This document shows positions 24,770 through 32,436 of a DNA stretch of 64,000 nucleotides, piece by piece; positions within the stretch are counted from its first letter, which is position 1, and every line of letters begins with the position of its first letter. This DNA is from JACRGC01 sp041305345 (GTDB lineage Archaea; Micrarchaeota; Micrarchaeia; Norongarragalinales; SBBD01). The DNA lies in the NCBI GenBank assembly GCA_041305345.1, contig JBFYLP010000006.1, forward strand, positions 62,001-126,000, written 5' to 3'. The translations under genes were made by a program, and so were the position numbers. The notes below the pieces were generated by a model. That model made no database searches and was not told the DNA's origin. It saw only the letters and a program-made list of their open reading frames with translations.

Positions 24770-25162
24770 TCATTTCCTCCTAACCAGATCGGAACCCGAT
24801 GACATCGCAAGCCGGAGCAGGTGCTTGGAAGCGAAAATGGAAAAATTCCTGCCTTTCGTGGTTGTTGGGCTCTCTCCCTTCCGGAAGAAATCAAAGCTTG
24901 CGCGTTCCAATTTCATCTTGTTAAGCAGGTCGGTTAGCTCTTTCCTTGGCTTTTTCCTAAGCGCGCCAATCAGGTCCGCATAAGGCCCCAGTTTTTCCCC
25001 ATTCTCCGCATACCTAACCCTGGCCTCCTCGATGATTTCCCTCGGGGAGCGATGGGCGTATGCATTGAAACGTATTGAGGGTGGTGCGATGACTCCCTTT
25101 TCAACCAATGCCCGAATGCCGGCATCCATTTGTTGCTGTTTCCCCTTAGCGAAAACCATCAT
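24770..25162 (-). CDS. Hypothetical protein, 130 residues
   Basis: Basic, mostly helical protein starting MMVFAKGKQQQ, with a GGTGG ribosome site six bases upstream. No membrane segment or recognisable motif; a Lys/Arg-rich central helix (RKKPRKELTDLLNKMKLER) could contact nucleic acid. Third gene after RPA and Nop5 on the same strand, 60 bases downstream of Nop5. Convergent with the RNase H-like gene. Confidence 0.65.
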   Translation of the reverse strand: MMVFAKGKQQQMDAGIRALVEKGVIAPPSIRFNAYAHRSPREIIEEARVRYAENGEKLGPYADLIGALRKKPRKELTDLLNKMKLERASFDFFRKGESPTTTKGRNFSIFASKHLLRLAMSSGSDLVRRK

Positions 25163-25222
25163 TCCACCAAATGATCCGCGTTGGCATCCCCAATCGTGCC
25201 CGCCAGCCCAAGCGGAAAACGA

Positions 25223-26005
25223 TCAGCCCGACCTGATTTCCCTCAGCCGCTTCTCCATGTCCACCTTGAGCTTTTCGGCAATGAATTTATGCGAGTAATA
25301 GTCCGCCTTTGCCGCAATTGTAAGCTTGGTTGAAAGCGCCCGGGCGACCCTGCCGCGCTGCTTTAGGGGCGCCGTGCTGACAAGGGGGGATTGGAAAATG
25401 ACTCCGTGCTTTGGCGGTTTCGTGCCCGTGCGGAGGTGCTTGAAGAGCGCCTTCTCAGCACCGATCACCTGGATTGTGCTAGCAGGCATCTTTGCCAGAT
25501 TTTGCAAGCTGCCAGCAGTTGAAACCAGCCTCGCAGCAAGGACACCATCCGTGAGATAGGCGAGGTTGCGTAGCTCCTTTTGCGCCTGCTGCTCGATGTA
25601 AGAGGTGATCTCCTTCCTTATCAGGAACAGCTCAAGCAGACGCTTTGCGAATACCGATATGATTTTCGAATCCTGCTCATCAAGCGGCGCGCCCATGGAA
25701 TTTTTCGAGAAGGAGAAGATTTTTTCGGTCCTCTCCTCGCCTAGAAGTGCCCGGATCTCCGCCTCATCCATCCTCTCCTTCGAGCCGGCTTTCTCGAGGA
25801 ATTTTAAGAAAAGCTCCTCGTTTTGTATCTCCAGCTCCGGGAAATTGAGCCGGTACCATTCGGTAAGCCTTTCAAGGAGGATCGCCTTCGCCTTGTCGAT
25901 GTCGTCGAGCGACCGGATCGCCTGTATGAGCAAAAGGTCCTTCCTTGTAAGCTGCGCCCGTACTGCGTCCTTTGCATTGCTGATTAGCTGTTCGCGCCTA
26001 TCCAT
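25223..26005 (-). CDS. nop5: Nop5 (Nop56/58-like) C/D box sRNP core protein
   Basis: Scaffold of the archaeal C/D box RNP, joining L7Ae-bound guide RNA to fibrillarin for 2'-O-methylation. About 260 residues. The central coiled coil spans roughly 75-160, and the Nop domain reads VIGAEKALFKHLRTGTKPPKHGVIFQSP and RGRVARALSTKLTIAAKADYY, diagnostic for the family. It is shorter than usual at the N-terminus, the fibrillarin-binding part. Fibrillarin is not adjacent, unlike most archaea. ATG 26005 fits a leaderless start about 25 bases after a TATTAAAAAA element. Confidence 0.9.
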   Translation of the reverse strand: MDRREQLISNAKDAVRAQLTRKDLLLIQAIRSLDDIDKAKAILLERLTEWYRLNFPELEIQNEELFLKFLEKAGSKERMDEAEIRALLGEERTEKIFSFSKNSMGAPLDEQDSKIISVFAKRLLELFLIRKEITSYIEQQAQKELRNLAYLTDGVLAARLVSTAGSLQNLAKMPASTIQVIGAEKALFKHLRTGTKPPKHGVIFQSPLVSTAPLKQRGRVARALSTKLTIAAKADYYSHKFIAEKLKVDMEKRLREIRSG

Positions 26006-26073
26006 TTTCCTAAACACCATTTTTTTTAATAGTACGTGCATCGTTGTAAAAAACCGGTATGGAGGCATTCCCT

Positions 26074-27300
26074 TCAGGTGAAATGCAGCACGTGTTCGCA
26101 GTTATACTTCGCTATCCTTCCGGTGCGGTCCTTTTCCTTTGCAATTACCAAACTTACGCGTTTTCCTTTTAAATACTCTTCCTTCAATTTGAGCGCGAGC
26201 TCGAGGGGGATTTTCGGGAGGTTCCTTAGCTGCAGTATTTCAAGGGCGCGCCTGCCCGAAAACTGGACGGGCACGTTGATTTCATCATGTATCTCCGCCT
26301 GCACGAACAGCTCCCCGTTTTTCATTTCCGCCTTGTCGATCCTGCTTAAAACGGCCTTCACGATCCCCTTGCCGCCCGTTTTGAGGTCGAGAATCCTAAC
26401 CGTAGGAAGCAGTTCCTTCAGGAGATCCTCTTCCTTCTTCAGGTTGTGGTTTTTTGGCTCCTTAATTAGATGGGATGGCCAGTTGAGATGAAGTTCGAGG
26501 CCCGTTAGCCCTTTCTTTACCTGCGCATTTTCCATTTTGATCGCATCGTTGGGGTTGAGGTTTTTGGACCCGTATTCCGCGGCATAATCCCAAAGCACTA
26601 CCGGAATTTGCCTACCTTCATTGTCGGAAACAAGAATGTTTAGCACCTTTCCAATGCCTTTTGCCTTCTGGAACTCCTTGATTTCGGTTAGCTGCACGAC
26701 CCGAGCGAATAAGTCAATCGTCTCACCCTCCTTCAATGAACTTGAATCCGCCAGCCTTGCAGGCTGCTGGGGAAGCGGCCTGTAAAACTTGGAATTCGCA
26801 AAATCCTGCGGCTTTAATATCTCGAATTCGGTGAGGAGAGTTGAGTGGAGCTCTAAGGGGTTGAAGGTTTTCACCTGTGCGTTCCTGATTAGTAAAATGT
26901 CATCCCTCTCCAAAGAGGAACGCTCCATCCAGCGAACATCCTCATCCCAGAGCACGAGAGTTGCTTTTGAGGTCTCATCCGAAATCTCCAGGTTGCACAC
27001 CTTTCCCTTTTTCCTCTCGGTCTCGAAGTTCTTGGGGCTGAAAATGTTAATAACGCGGGCAATTGTGCTTACCTCCGGGGGTTTGGTTTGCTTAATCTCC
27101 TCAATTTTAAGATAAGTGATTTTTTCCTCCTCTTCTTGAATAGGTATGCCCAGCTCCTTTGCGATCAGTTTCGCAGCAGCATGCTCATCTATCAGGTCGC
27201 CGAACTCTTTTTGCTTCATCGCAAGATTATGGAGCACTTCCTCTTCTTGAAGCTCGGATTTTGCCATTATCTTTTCAATGAGATCCTTCAATTCCATCAT
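26074..27300 (-). CDS. rpa: Replication protein A-like single-stranded DNA-binding protein
   Basis: About 408 residues. A helical N-terminal domain (MMELKDLIEKIMAK to about residue 60) precedes at least two, probably three OB folds (about 65-165, 180-280, 295-395). The first contains VCNLEISDETSKATLVLWDEDV and the second VLNILVSDNEGRQIPVVLWDYA. This is the euryarchaeal RPA41-like plan; I see no zinc finger. Binds single-stranded DNA in replication and repair. Starts at 27300/27297, about 25 bases after a GAATAAAAAC element. Divergent from tRNA-Pro. Confidence 0.87.
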   Translation of the reverse strand: MMELKDLIEKIMAKSELQEEEVLHNLAMKQKEFGDLIDEHAAAKLIAKELGIPIQEEEEKITYLKIEEIKQTKPPEVSTIARVINIFSPKNFETERKKGKVCNLEISDETSKATLVLWDEDVRWMERSSLERDDILLIRNAQVKTFNPLELHSTLLTEFEILKPQDFANSKFYRPLPQQPARLADSSSLKEGETIDLFARVVQLTEIKEFQKAKGIGKVLNILVSDNEGRQIPVVLWDYAAEYGSKNLNPNDAIKMENAQVKKGLTGLELHLNWPSHLIKEPKNHNLKKEEDLLKELLPTVRILDLKTGGKGIVKAVLSRIDKAEMKNGELFVQAEIHDEINVPVQFSGRRALEILQLRNLPKIPLELALKLKEEYLKGKRVSLVIAKEKDRTGRIAKYNCEHVLHFT

Positions 27301-27370
27301 TTCCCACTCAATACTTAAGCCCAAAAGCGTTTTTATTCTGAACATATTGAATAATACCTCCTAAGCAATC

Positions 27371-27475
27371 GGGGATGTGGGCCAACCTGGCATGCTGGCA
27401 GCTTCGGGAGTTTGCCTTGCAGCGCAAGGTGAGCAGGATAAGCTGCTGATCCGAGTTCAAATCTCGGCATCCCCA
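27371..27475 (+). tRNA. tRNA-Pro (anticodon CGG) with 32-base intron
   Basis: Acceptor GGGGATG (27371-27377) pairs with CATCCCC (27468-27474), followed by discriminator A (27475); no CCA is encoded. The anticodon stem GCAGC (27398-27402) pairs with GCTGC (27442-27446). The loop reads TTCGGG, with anticodon CGG at 27405-27407. An intron occupies 27409-27440, at the canonical position after base 37, with its own hairpin CCTTGC-AGC-GCAAGG that can form a bulge-helix-bulge. The T arm CCGAG-TTCAAAT-CTCGG is perfect. The D stem is weak, with one mismatch. A TATA-like CATATTGAAT lies about 28 bases upstream. Confidence 0.88.
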
Positions 27476-27476
27476 T

Positions 27477-27513
27477 CTTGGCAACGGGGGGAGGAATCCC
27501 CCCTCGAACCAAG
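27477..27513 (+). other. Strong GNRA-capped hairpin just after tRNA-Pro
   Basis: Outer stem CTTGG (27477-27481) pairs with CCAAG (27509-27513). After a small internal loop, the inner stem GGGGGGA (27486-27492) pairs with TCCCCCC (27497-27503) and is closed by GGAA, a GNRA tetraloop. It begins 2 bases after the tRNA discriminator. It may be a 3' processing or termination signal, or a separate small structured RNA. There is no long T-run directly behind it. Confidence 0.5.
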
Positions 27514-27532
27514 TGTTCTTGCCCCCCTCAAA

Positions 27533-27601
27533 ATGGAGGCTTTAGAAGACTACATTCTACGAGCTAAAAAGTGGGAGCTGGAAGCAATCGGTAGGTATTA
27601 A
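27533..27601 (+). CDS. Possible 22-residue peptide
   Basis: ATG 27533 to TAA 27601 encodes MEALEDYILRAKKWELEAIG plus two residues, an amphipathic helix with balanced charge. The sequence looks protein-like, but there is no clear ribosome site and it is very short, so it may be the remnant of a larger gene. Lies between the hairpin after tRNA-Pro and the small membrane protein gene. Confidence 0.2.
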   Translation: MEALEDYILRAKKWELEAIGRY

Positions 27602-27634
27602 TATTCGGAAATTATCAGTTGATGAGGTGATTTT

Positions 27635-27874
27635 ATGGGATGGAATGTGACAGAAATTATTGGGAAATTGGTCGGAAGCGGATTGTTTGTTTATGGACTT
27701 ACCGATTTTCTAAATGAACACTTTAATCAGGTTATTGAACAAATAGGAGTGGCAACTGTGATAATTAATAAGGGCACTTTGAATCCGGGAATGCTTTATG
27801 ATTTTAGCATGCCCCTCATACCGATGATTATAGGTCTAACCTTACTTTTCATAAAATACCCTGAAAACAAGTAA
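27635..27874 (+). CDS. Small membrane protein, 79 residues, A/T-rich
   Basis: Starts MGWNVTEIIGKLVGSGLFVYG after a GAGGTGAT ribosome site. Two hydrophobic stretches occur, near residues 8-24 and 58-74 (MPLIPMIIGLTLLFIKYP). Base composition is noticeably more A/T-rich than neighbouring genes, and codon choice differs (many ATT, TTA, AAT), which hints at acquisition from elsewhere. No family recognised. Confidence 0.6.
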   Translation: MGWNVTEIIGKLVGSGLFVYGLTDFLNEHFNQVIEQIGVATVIINKGTLNPGMLYDFSMPLIPMIIGLTLLFIKYPENK

Positions 27875-28085
27875 ATTCGTTTTATTATCCTCAAAGGGAG
27901 GGGAATGTAGGATAAGTAGTCGTTCTCGGCTCAATTTGATGCGCAAATCATACTTGTTATTCTGTGCGGAGCCATCGTGCAGCATTGCTGCGGGATAAGC
28001 AGACGAAAGGTCCGCGCTGCCGCACCTTTATTCGGAAGAAGGGGGCAAGGCGTTGTAACCATCCCTTAGTGCTCAATGCTAAAAA

Positions 28086-28193
28086 CGCAGTCTTATTGCC
28101 GAAATCGCAGTAAAACTGCCGAAAAGCTTAAATATGGGTTCAAATTACAAATATTCAGTATTTTTTCCGCAGGTTTCAGTATTTTTTCTGCGG
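28086..28193 (+). promoter_or_regulatory. Repeat-flanked promoter of the secreted protein at 28232
   Basis: Two tandem 20-base units (28086-28105 and 28106-28125) share CGCAGT...TGCCGAAA; the second contains the palindrome GCAGT-AAA-ACTGC. They directly abut a TATA element AAGCTTAAATATGGG (28124-28138). After it come two tandem 21-base units (28154 and 28175 starts) sharing TTCAGTATTTTTTC-GC. The predicted transcription start falls at the first downstream unit. The rest of the gap 27875-28231 holds a short stem GCAGC-ATT-GCTGC (27979-27991) and no supported gene. Confidence 0.55.
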
Positions 28194-28231
28194 TTTTCGT
28201 AAACCCACCAAAAAACAGAGCGTGATGCATT

Positions 28232-28831
28232 GTGAATAGGAACTACGTTTTAGTCTTGACCTTAGTGGTCGTGCTATTATTGGCAAGAGCGGTATCGTCC
28301 GCAATTTTCATCACGGACAATACCGGCGTTACCGTGCCTGCTGACAACGGCACCTCGACGATGCTAAACATTACCGCAAGGATGCAGCAATACATAGGAT
28401 TCTTCGGGCAGGTGAATACTACGGTCAAGATCAATACTACGGCCGGTGCGCCAAAGCTCTACGATATGCCCGTCACGAGCGGGAAAATATTCTTCCTGAA
28501 GAACGGGGATGTGCCCTCTGGCGCGATAGTGCCCGCATTAAACGATTCCGAAACGGATGGCAATTTCTCCCTCACTGGCTATTACGTGACTGGAAATCAC
28601 TTCGTCAAGAACGATACCGTCTGCGGCATTGCTTCGGTCGACCACCTGCTTACAACGGATGGCTACAAGGTAGGCATCTTCAAGGACTCGGGTGAAACAC
28701 CCGTTTATTTTGTCGGCACCGACATTGCACAGGTTACATCATCAAACGGGATGGGTACACCGGTGTTCGAAGTAATCGCACCAAAGACAAGCGTCTACGA
28801 CAGCTACGATGTCTACATCGACCTCGAATAA
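28232..28831 (+). CDS. Secreted protein with many N-glycosylation sites
   Basis: About 199 residues from GTG 28232; the ATG at 28225 is out of frame. A signal peptide (MNRNYVLVLTLVVVLLLARAVSS) is followed by a beta-rich, Thr/Gly/Asn-rich mature chain with Asn-X-Ser/Thr sequons at NIT, NTT (twice), NDS, NFS and NDT. There is no C-terminal anchor. Composition and elaborate promoter suggest an abundant surface or secreted glycoprotein. It could be an S-layer or sheath component, but no known S-layer motif is present. No family recognised. Confidence 0.75.
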   Translation: MNRNYVLVLTLVVVLLLARAVSSAIFITDNTGVTVPADNGTSTMLNITARMQQYIGFFGQVNTTVKINTTAGAPKLYDMPVTSGKIFFLKNGDVPSGAIVPALNDSETDGNFSLTGYYVTGNHFVKNDTVCGIASVDHLLTTDGYKVGIFKDSGETPVYFVGTDIAQVTSSNGMGTPVFEVIAPKTSVYDSYDVYIDLE

Positions 28832-28896
28832 GCGCCGCACTGATGGCCGGAGACAAAACCGGCCATTAATTTTTTTTAAAAAAAACGGTGTTGCAA

Positions 28897-29376
28897 ATGG
28901 ACGAGCTGGACGTGAAGCTGTTAAAGCTGCTACAGGCTAATGCGCGCTCGAAGCTGCAGATTCTTGCGAAGGAACTTGGGGTTAGCGAGGGAACGGTCCG
29001 GAACAGGATGGCGAAATTGGAGGAAGAGAGGACGATACTGCAATACTCAGCCGCAGTCGACCCAAAGAAGCTGGGTTACAATGCGGTTGCATATGTGGGC
29101 ATCAACTCAGAATCCTTGAAGTTCCTAAACGTGCTCGAGGAGCTCTCTAAAATTGAGGAGATCCATTCGCTTTCCACCTGCACCGGCGAGTATGCGATTA
29201 TCTTCGAGGTATGGAAGAAGGATGCGGCGGAAATCAACGATTTCCTGGAAAATCGCATCGCGAAGATACCAGGGATATCGAAAATCTCGCCCAACATAGT
29301 GGTGGAGCAGGTGAGGTCCGTAAAACGGGTCATCGTGCCGGGAGGCCTGCAGACTACGCTTAGCCTTGTGCATTGA
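28897..29376 (+). CDS. Lrp/AsnC-family transcriptional regulator
   Basis: About 159 residues. The N-terminal helix-turn-helix reads DELDVKLLKLLQANARSKLQ and LGVSEGTVRNRMAKLEEE. The C-terminal RAM domain (AVAYVGINSES, HSLSTCTGEYAIIFEVW) normally binds an amino acid. ATG 28897 follows GGTG. It precedes a cluster of amino-acid and PLP genes on the opposite strand and may control them or act globally. Typical length. Confidence 0.9.
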   Translation: MDELDVKLLKLLQANARSKLQILAKELGVSEGTVRNRMAKLEEERTILQYSAAVDPKKLGYNAVAYVGINSESLKFLNVLEELSKIEEIHSLSTCTGEYAIIFEVWKKDAAEINDFLENRIAKIPGISKISPNIVVEQVRSVKRVIVPGGLQTTLSLVH

Positions 29377-29383
29377 TTTTTTT

Positions 29384-29767
29384 TTATTTCAGCAGCTCCA
29401 GCGAAGCATTCACGGAGAACGAGTCATCGTAGATGTGGCGGCTGGTCTTGGGAGGAAAGGGCAGATTCAGAAGAGCAGAGTTGATGATGTCGCATTTCTC
29501 CAGCTGCAAATGCCTCCGCCTGCTTCGAAGGGCAACCCCTTCATCCGCATAATCCACAAGGAGCGCAGGCACCAGCCGGCACCTAAGCTCTTTCAGGCAC
29601 GCTACTCGGTGATGGCCATCCAGTACAACTAAGGTATTTCCATCAACGAGGATGGGCTTCCTGATGATCCCATCAGTAACAAGAAGCCGCATCACTTCCT
29701 TCTTCCTTTTAGGATCGGTTCGCTCGTGGGGCAACAAATCCGAAAGGGGGATGAACTCAAAACGCAT
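29384..29767 (-). CDS. ParB-fold free serine kinase-like protein (SerK/SbnI type)
   Basis: About 127 residues. FEFIPLSDLLPHERTD, VVLDGHHRVACLKEL and the terminal FPPKTSRHIYDD match archaeal SerK and staphylococcal SbnI, ParB-fold enzymes that phosphorylate free L-serine to O-phosphoserine for cysteine synthesis. It is about half the length of characterised members, lacking much of the C-terminal region, so activity is uncertain. Lies 44 bases downstream of the TrpB2 gene on the same strand. Simple ParB-like DNA binding is the alternative. Confidence 0.7.
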   Translation of the reverse strand: MRFEFIPLSDLLPHERTDPKRKKEVMRLLVTDGIIRKPILVDGNTLVVLDGHHRVACLKELRCRLVPALLVDYADEGVALRSRRRHLQLEKCDIINSALLNLPFPPKTSRHIYDDSFSVNASLELLK

Positions 29768-29810
29768 AACAGATCGCCGTCCTTTGCATTTCCTTTGCTT
29801 GAAAAACCGC

Positions 29811-31091
29811 TCATTTCAACTTTCCCGAAAGGAATTGTTCGTAACCGCCAAGGTCCAAAAGGCCGTGGCCGGAGAGGTTGAAAACGATTACCTTTTCCTC
29901 CCCAGCCTCCCTGCACCTTTTTGCCTCATCGATCACCACCCTTATTGCGTGGGCGGATTCGGGTGCAGGAACGATGCCCTCCGTCCTTGCAAATATGCTT
30001 GCCGCCTCGAAAACAGGTTCCTGCATTACGACGCGGGCCTCGATTAGCCCCTCCTCCTTAAGGAGTGAAACCAGGGGCGCCATTCCGTGGTACCGCAGGC
30101 CACCGGCGTGAATGCTTGGCGGGATGAACCCGTGGCCAAGAGTATGCATTTTTAGAAGCGGAGTCAAGCCTGCTGCATCCCCGAAATCATACTCGAATTT
30201 CCCCTTCGTTAGGGAAGGAGTTGATGTGGGCTCGACTGCGATGAACCGCGTATTGATTTTCCCCCTGATTTTCCGCTCCAGCATCGGGAATGCAAATCCG
30301 CCAAAATTGCTCCCCCCGCCCACGCACGCAACCATCAGTTCCGGCTGCTCATCTGCCATTTGGAGCTGCAGCATCAATTCCTGCCCTATTACAGTCTGGT
30401 GCATCAGCACATGGTTCAAAACGCTTCCGAGGGAATATTTCGTATTCTTGGATTTGACGGTTGTTTCGAGCGCCTCGGAGATCGCAATTCCCAAACTCCC
30501 GGGGTGATTTGGGTCCTTTGAGAGGAATTTCCTGCCCACATCAGTTTTATCGCTCGGCGAGGGGCTCACTTCCGCACCATACAGATTCATCAGCGTCTTC
30601 CTCTGGGGCTTTTGGTCGTAGCTAACCCTCACCATGAAAACTTTGCACTTAAGGCCAAATAGGGAGGTCGCATAAGCAAGCGCGGTCCCCCATTGCCCTG
30701 CACCTGTTTCAGTTGCAAGCGCTTCAACGCCCTCTTTCATTGAGTAGTATGCCTGCGCAACCGCGGTATTTGGCTTGTGCGATCCGCAGGGATTGAGGTC
30801 CTCGCGCTTGAAGTAAATCCTAGCGGGCGTTTTCAGGAAGCTCTCGAGCCTCCTTGCCCTGCAAAGCGGCGTTGGCCTTCCCAATCGGAGGTATGCTTCC
30901 CTCACTTCATCAGGAATGCGGATGTGCCTATCTAGCGATGCTTCCTGCCTTACAATTTCCTTTGGGAAAATTGCTAGAAGCGCCCCAGGCTTTATGGGCT
31001 CCATCGTCGAAGGGTCCAGCGGTGGTGAAAGGGCGCGAGGAAGGTCCCGCTGGATGTTGTAGTAGCTTTCAGGCAAATCGTCTTGCCGCAA
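29811..31091 (-). CDS. trpB2: TrpB2-type tryptophan synthase beta chain-like PLP enzyme
   Basis: About 426 residues. GRPTPLCRARRLE, YFKREDLNPCGSHKPNTAVAQ with the PLP Lys, TETGAGQWGTALAY, and CVGGGSNFGGFAFP for phosphate binding place it in the TrpB2 branch, which condenses indole with serine or O-phosphoserine. There is no trpA in the window, as is common for TrpB2. A SerK-like gene lies just downstream and a TrpY-like repressor is divergent, fitting a serine/phosphoserine-tryptophan role. The frame has no ATG: TTG 31091 is the likely start. Confidence 0.9.
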   Translation of the reverse strand: MRQDDLPESYYNIQRDLPRALSPPLDPSTMEPIKPGALLAIFPKEIVRQEASLDRHIRIPDEVREAYLRLGRPTPLCRARRLESFLKTPARIYFKREDLNPCGSHKPNTAVAQAYYSMKEGVEALATETGAGQWGTALAYATSLFGLKCKVFMVRVSYDQKPQRKTLMNLYGAEVSPSPSDKTDVGRKFLSKDPNHPGSLGIAISEALETTVKSKNTKYSLGSVLNHVLMHQTVIGQELMLQLQMADEQPELMVACVGGGSNFGGFAFPMLERKIRGKINTRFIAVEPTSTPSLTKGKFEYDFGDAAGLTPLLKMHTLGHGFIPPSIHAGGLRYHGMAPLVSLLKEEGLIEARVVMQEPVFEAASIFARTEGIVPAPESAHAIRVVIDEAKRCREAGEEKVIVFNLSGHGLLDLGGYEQFLSGKLK

Positions 31092-31148
31092 TGCAATTAC
31101 GCCGCCAAAGTGAACCGCCTCTCATTGATGCCACCTATCGTACTTTTT

Positions 31149-31230
31149 TGTACTCTAATGCACAGAAAATAACTAACGCTACAATTGACTCAACTCACCT
31201 TTTTAAGCCTTTGCTGCACTAAATTGTACA
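31149..31230. promoter_or_regulatory. Divergent control region with TGTACA-type boxes (TRP-box-like)
   Basis: A perfect TGTACA at 31225-31230 lies at the expected transcription start of the TrpY-like gene, about 25 bases after its TATA-like TTTTTAAGC (31199-31207). A second, one-off copy TGTACT at 31149-31154 faces the trpB2 side. The extended copies are inversely related (GTACTCTAATGCAC and, on the other strand, GTACAATTTAGTGC). TGTACA is the known TRP box of methanogen TrpY, so autoregulation and control of trpB2 are likely. Confidence 0.6.
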
Positions 31231-31244
31231 TTGGTGTGTTTCAT

Positions 31245-31748
31245 ATGTGGAAACAGGTATCGGGCGCATTCGGATCGCTGCCTGGCCAAAAGGCGGTTGT
31301 GAAGCGGATGATCGAGCTGGGGCTGTGCATCGATGATGATGGGAAGATAAAGTGCGGGGACGTGGAGATCAAGGAGAAGAGCCTTGCGAAATCGGCGCAC
31401 GTGGACCGCAGGGTCGTTAGGGCAACTGCAAGGGGGATCGGAAAGGAGCGCCACCTAAGGGAGGTTTTCCGCCGGATCCAGCCAGCAGGCGCACTGCTAA
31501 GGGACGTTGCGCAGCTGATGGGCTTTGGGGTAATCGAGATCGAGGCGGATGCAACTAAAGCAGGGATCATCGCAAGTGCCACAACCCTTCTCGCTAAAAG
31601 GAAGATCAGCATACGGCAGGTTTATGCGAAGGACCCGGAGCTTGTTGAAATCCCAACCCTGCTCATTATAACGGAGAGGGAGGTTCCGGGAAAATTGATC
31701 AACGAATTCAAACGAATTAAAGGAGTGACGAAGGTGAGCATCTTTTAG
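31245..31748 (+). CDS. trpY: TrpY-like HTH/ACT regulator (COG2150)
   Basis: About 167 residues from ATG 31245 (GGTG upstream). The N-terminal half is a helix-turn-helix of the COG2150 family (IKCGDVEIKEKSLAKSAHVDRRVVRATARG, quoted in parts). The C-terminal half is an ACT-like amino-acid sensor (FGVIEIEADATKAGIIASAT, RKISIRQVYAKDPEL, TEREVPGKLI). In Methanothermobacter the homologue TrpY represses tryptophan genes at TGTACA boxes. Such a box sits in its own promoter here, and the divergent gene is trpB2. Confidence 0.82.
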   Translation: MWKQVSGAFGSLPGQKAVVKRMIELGLCIDDDGKIKCGDVEIKEKSLAKSAHVDRRVVRATARGIGKERHLREVFRRIQPAGALLRDVAQLMGFGVIEIEADATKAGIIASATTLLAKRKISIRQVYAKDPELVEIPTLLIITEREVPGKLINEFKRIKGVTKVSIF

Positions 31749-31788
31749 GAAGGATCGGCGGTAAAAGCAATCCATTCATCGCCAATAA

Positions 31789-32373
31789 TCAAATCATCCC
31801 AAGAAAATACTCGTGAACCCTCAAATCGCCCGTCAGTTCGGGATGGAAGCAGGTTGCCAGGAGGTTATTTTGACTTGCAGCAACAATACGGCCGTTCAAG
31901 TGAGCAATCGGCTTGCATTTTCCCCACGTTCTCTCAATTAATGGTGCTCTGATAAAAACCGCGTTGAATGGATGGGTTTTGCCAGCAATACCTGTTATCT
32001 CCAACTCTTCCTCAAATGATTCCCTTTGCCTTCCGAAGGCATTCCTATCAACCTTCAGGTCCATCAATTTGAGGAGGTGTTGACGCGTTTGCCTAACCTG
32101 CTTATCCCCTTCCTTTGCGAGCAGGATTGCTCCCGCGCATGTGCCAAAAATTGGGATGCCAGTCTTGCCCATTTCGATTATTTCATCATAAAGCCCGTTC
32201 TTCACCATAAGATTGCTTATGGTTGTGGACTCGCCTCCGGGGATTATTAGTGCGTCGATTGATTCGAGCTGCTTTGGCTGCTTTACCCAGATTGCATCCG
32301 CCTTGAGCTTTTCCAGCACGTGCAAATGCTCTATTACGTCGCCCTGCAAGCCAAGGACGCCTACGCTTACCAT
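31789..32373 (-). CDS. pdxT: Pyridoxal 5'-phosphate synthase glutaminase subunit
   Basis: Releases ammonia from glutamine for PdxS. About 194 residues: VGVLGLQGDVIEH, LIIPGGESTTI, GTCAGAILLA with the nucleophile Cys, and the His-X-Glu of ATCFHPELTGD completing the triad. ATG 32373 follows GGGG; the longer frame to 32418 adds a non-conserved hydrophobic piece. Downstream of pdxS by 63 bases on the same strand, and near the PLP enzyme TrpB2. Confidence 0.94.
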   Translation of the reverse strand: MVSVGVLGLQGDVIEHLHVLEKLKADAIWVKQPKQLESIDALIIPGGESTTISNLMVKNGLYDEIIEMGKTGIPIFGTCAGAILLAKEGDKQVRQTRQHLLKLMDLKVDRNAFGRQRESFEEELEITGIAGKTHPFNAVFIRAPLIERTWGKCKPIAHLNGRIVAASQNNLLATCFHPELTGDLRVHEYFLGMI

Positions 32374-32436
32374 ATTTACCCCGAATTGAAAGAACAGAAG
32401 AAACAGCACGATTCGCATTCCCCTTGCAAATCGCCC

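Noticed and set aside
27600..28231. Mobile element or integration site suggested by A/T-rich DNA next to a tRNA
   Set aside because: No integrase, no duplicated tRNA 3' end and no terminal repeats could be found; only base composition and one small membrane gene differ.
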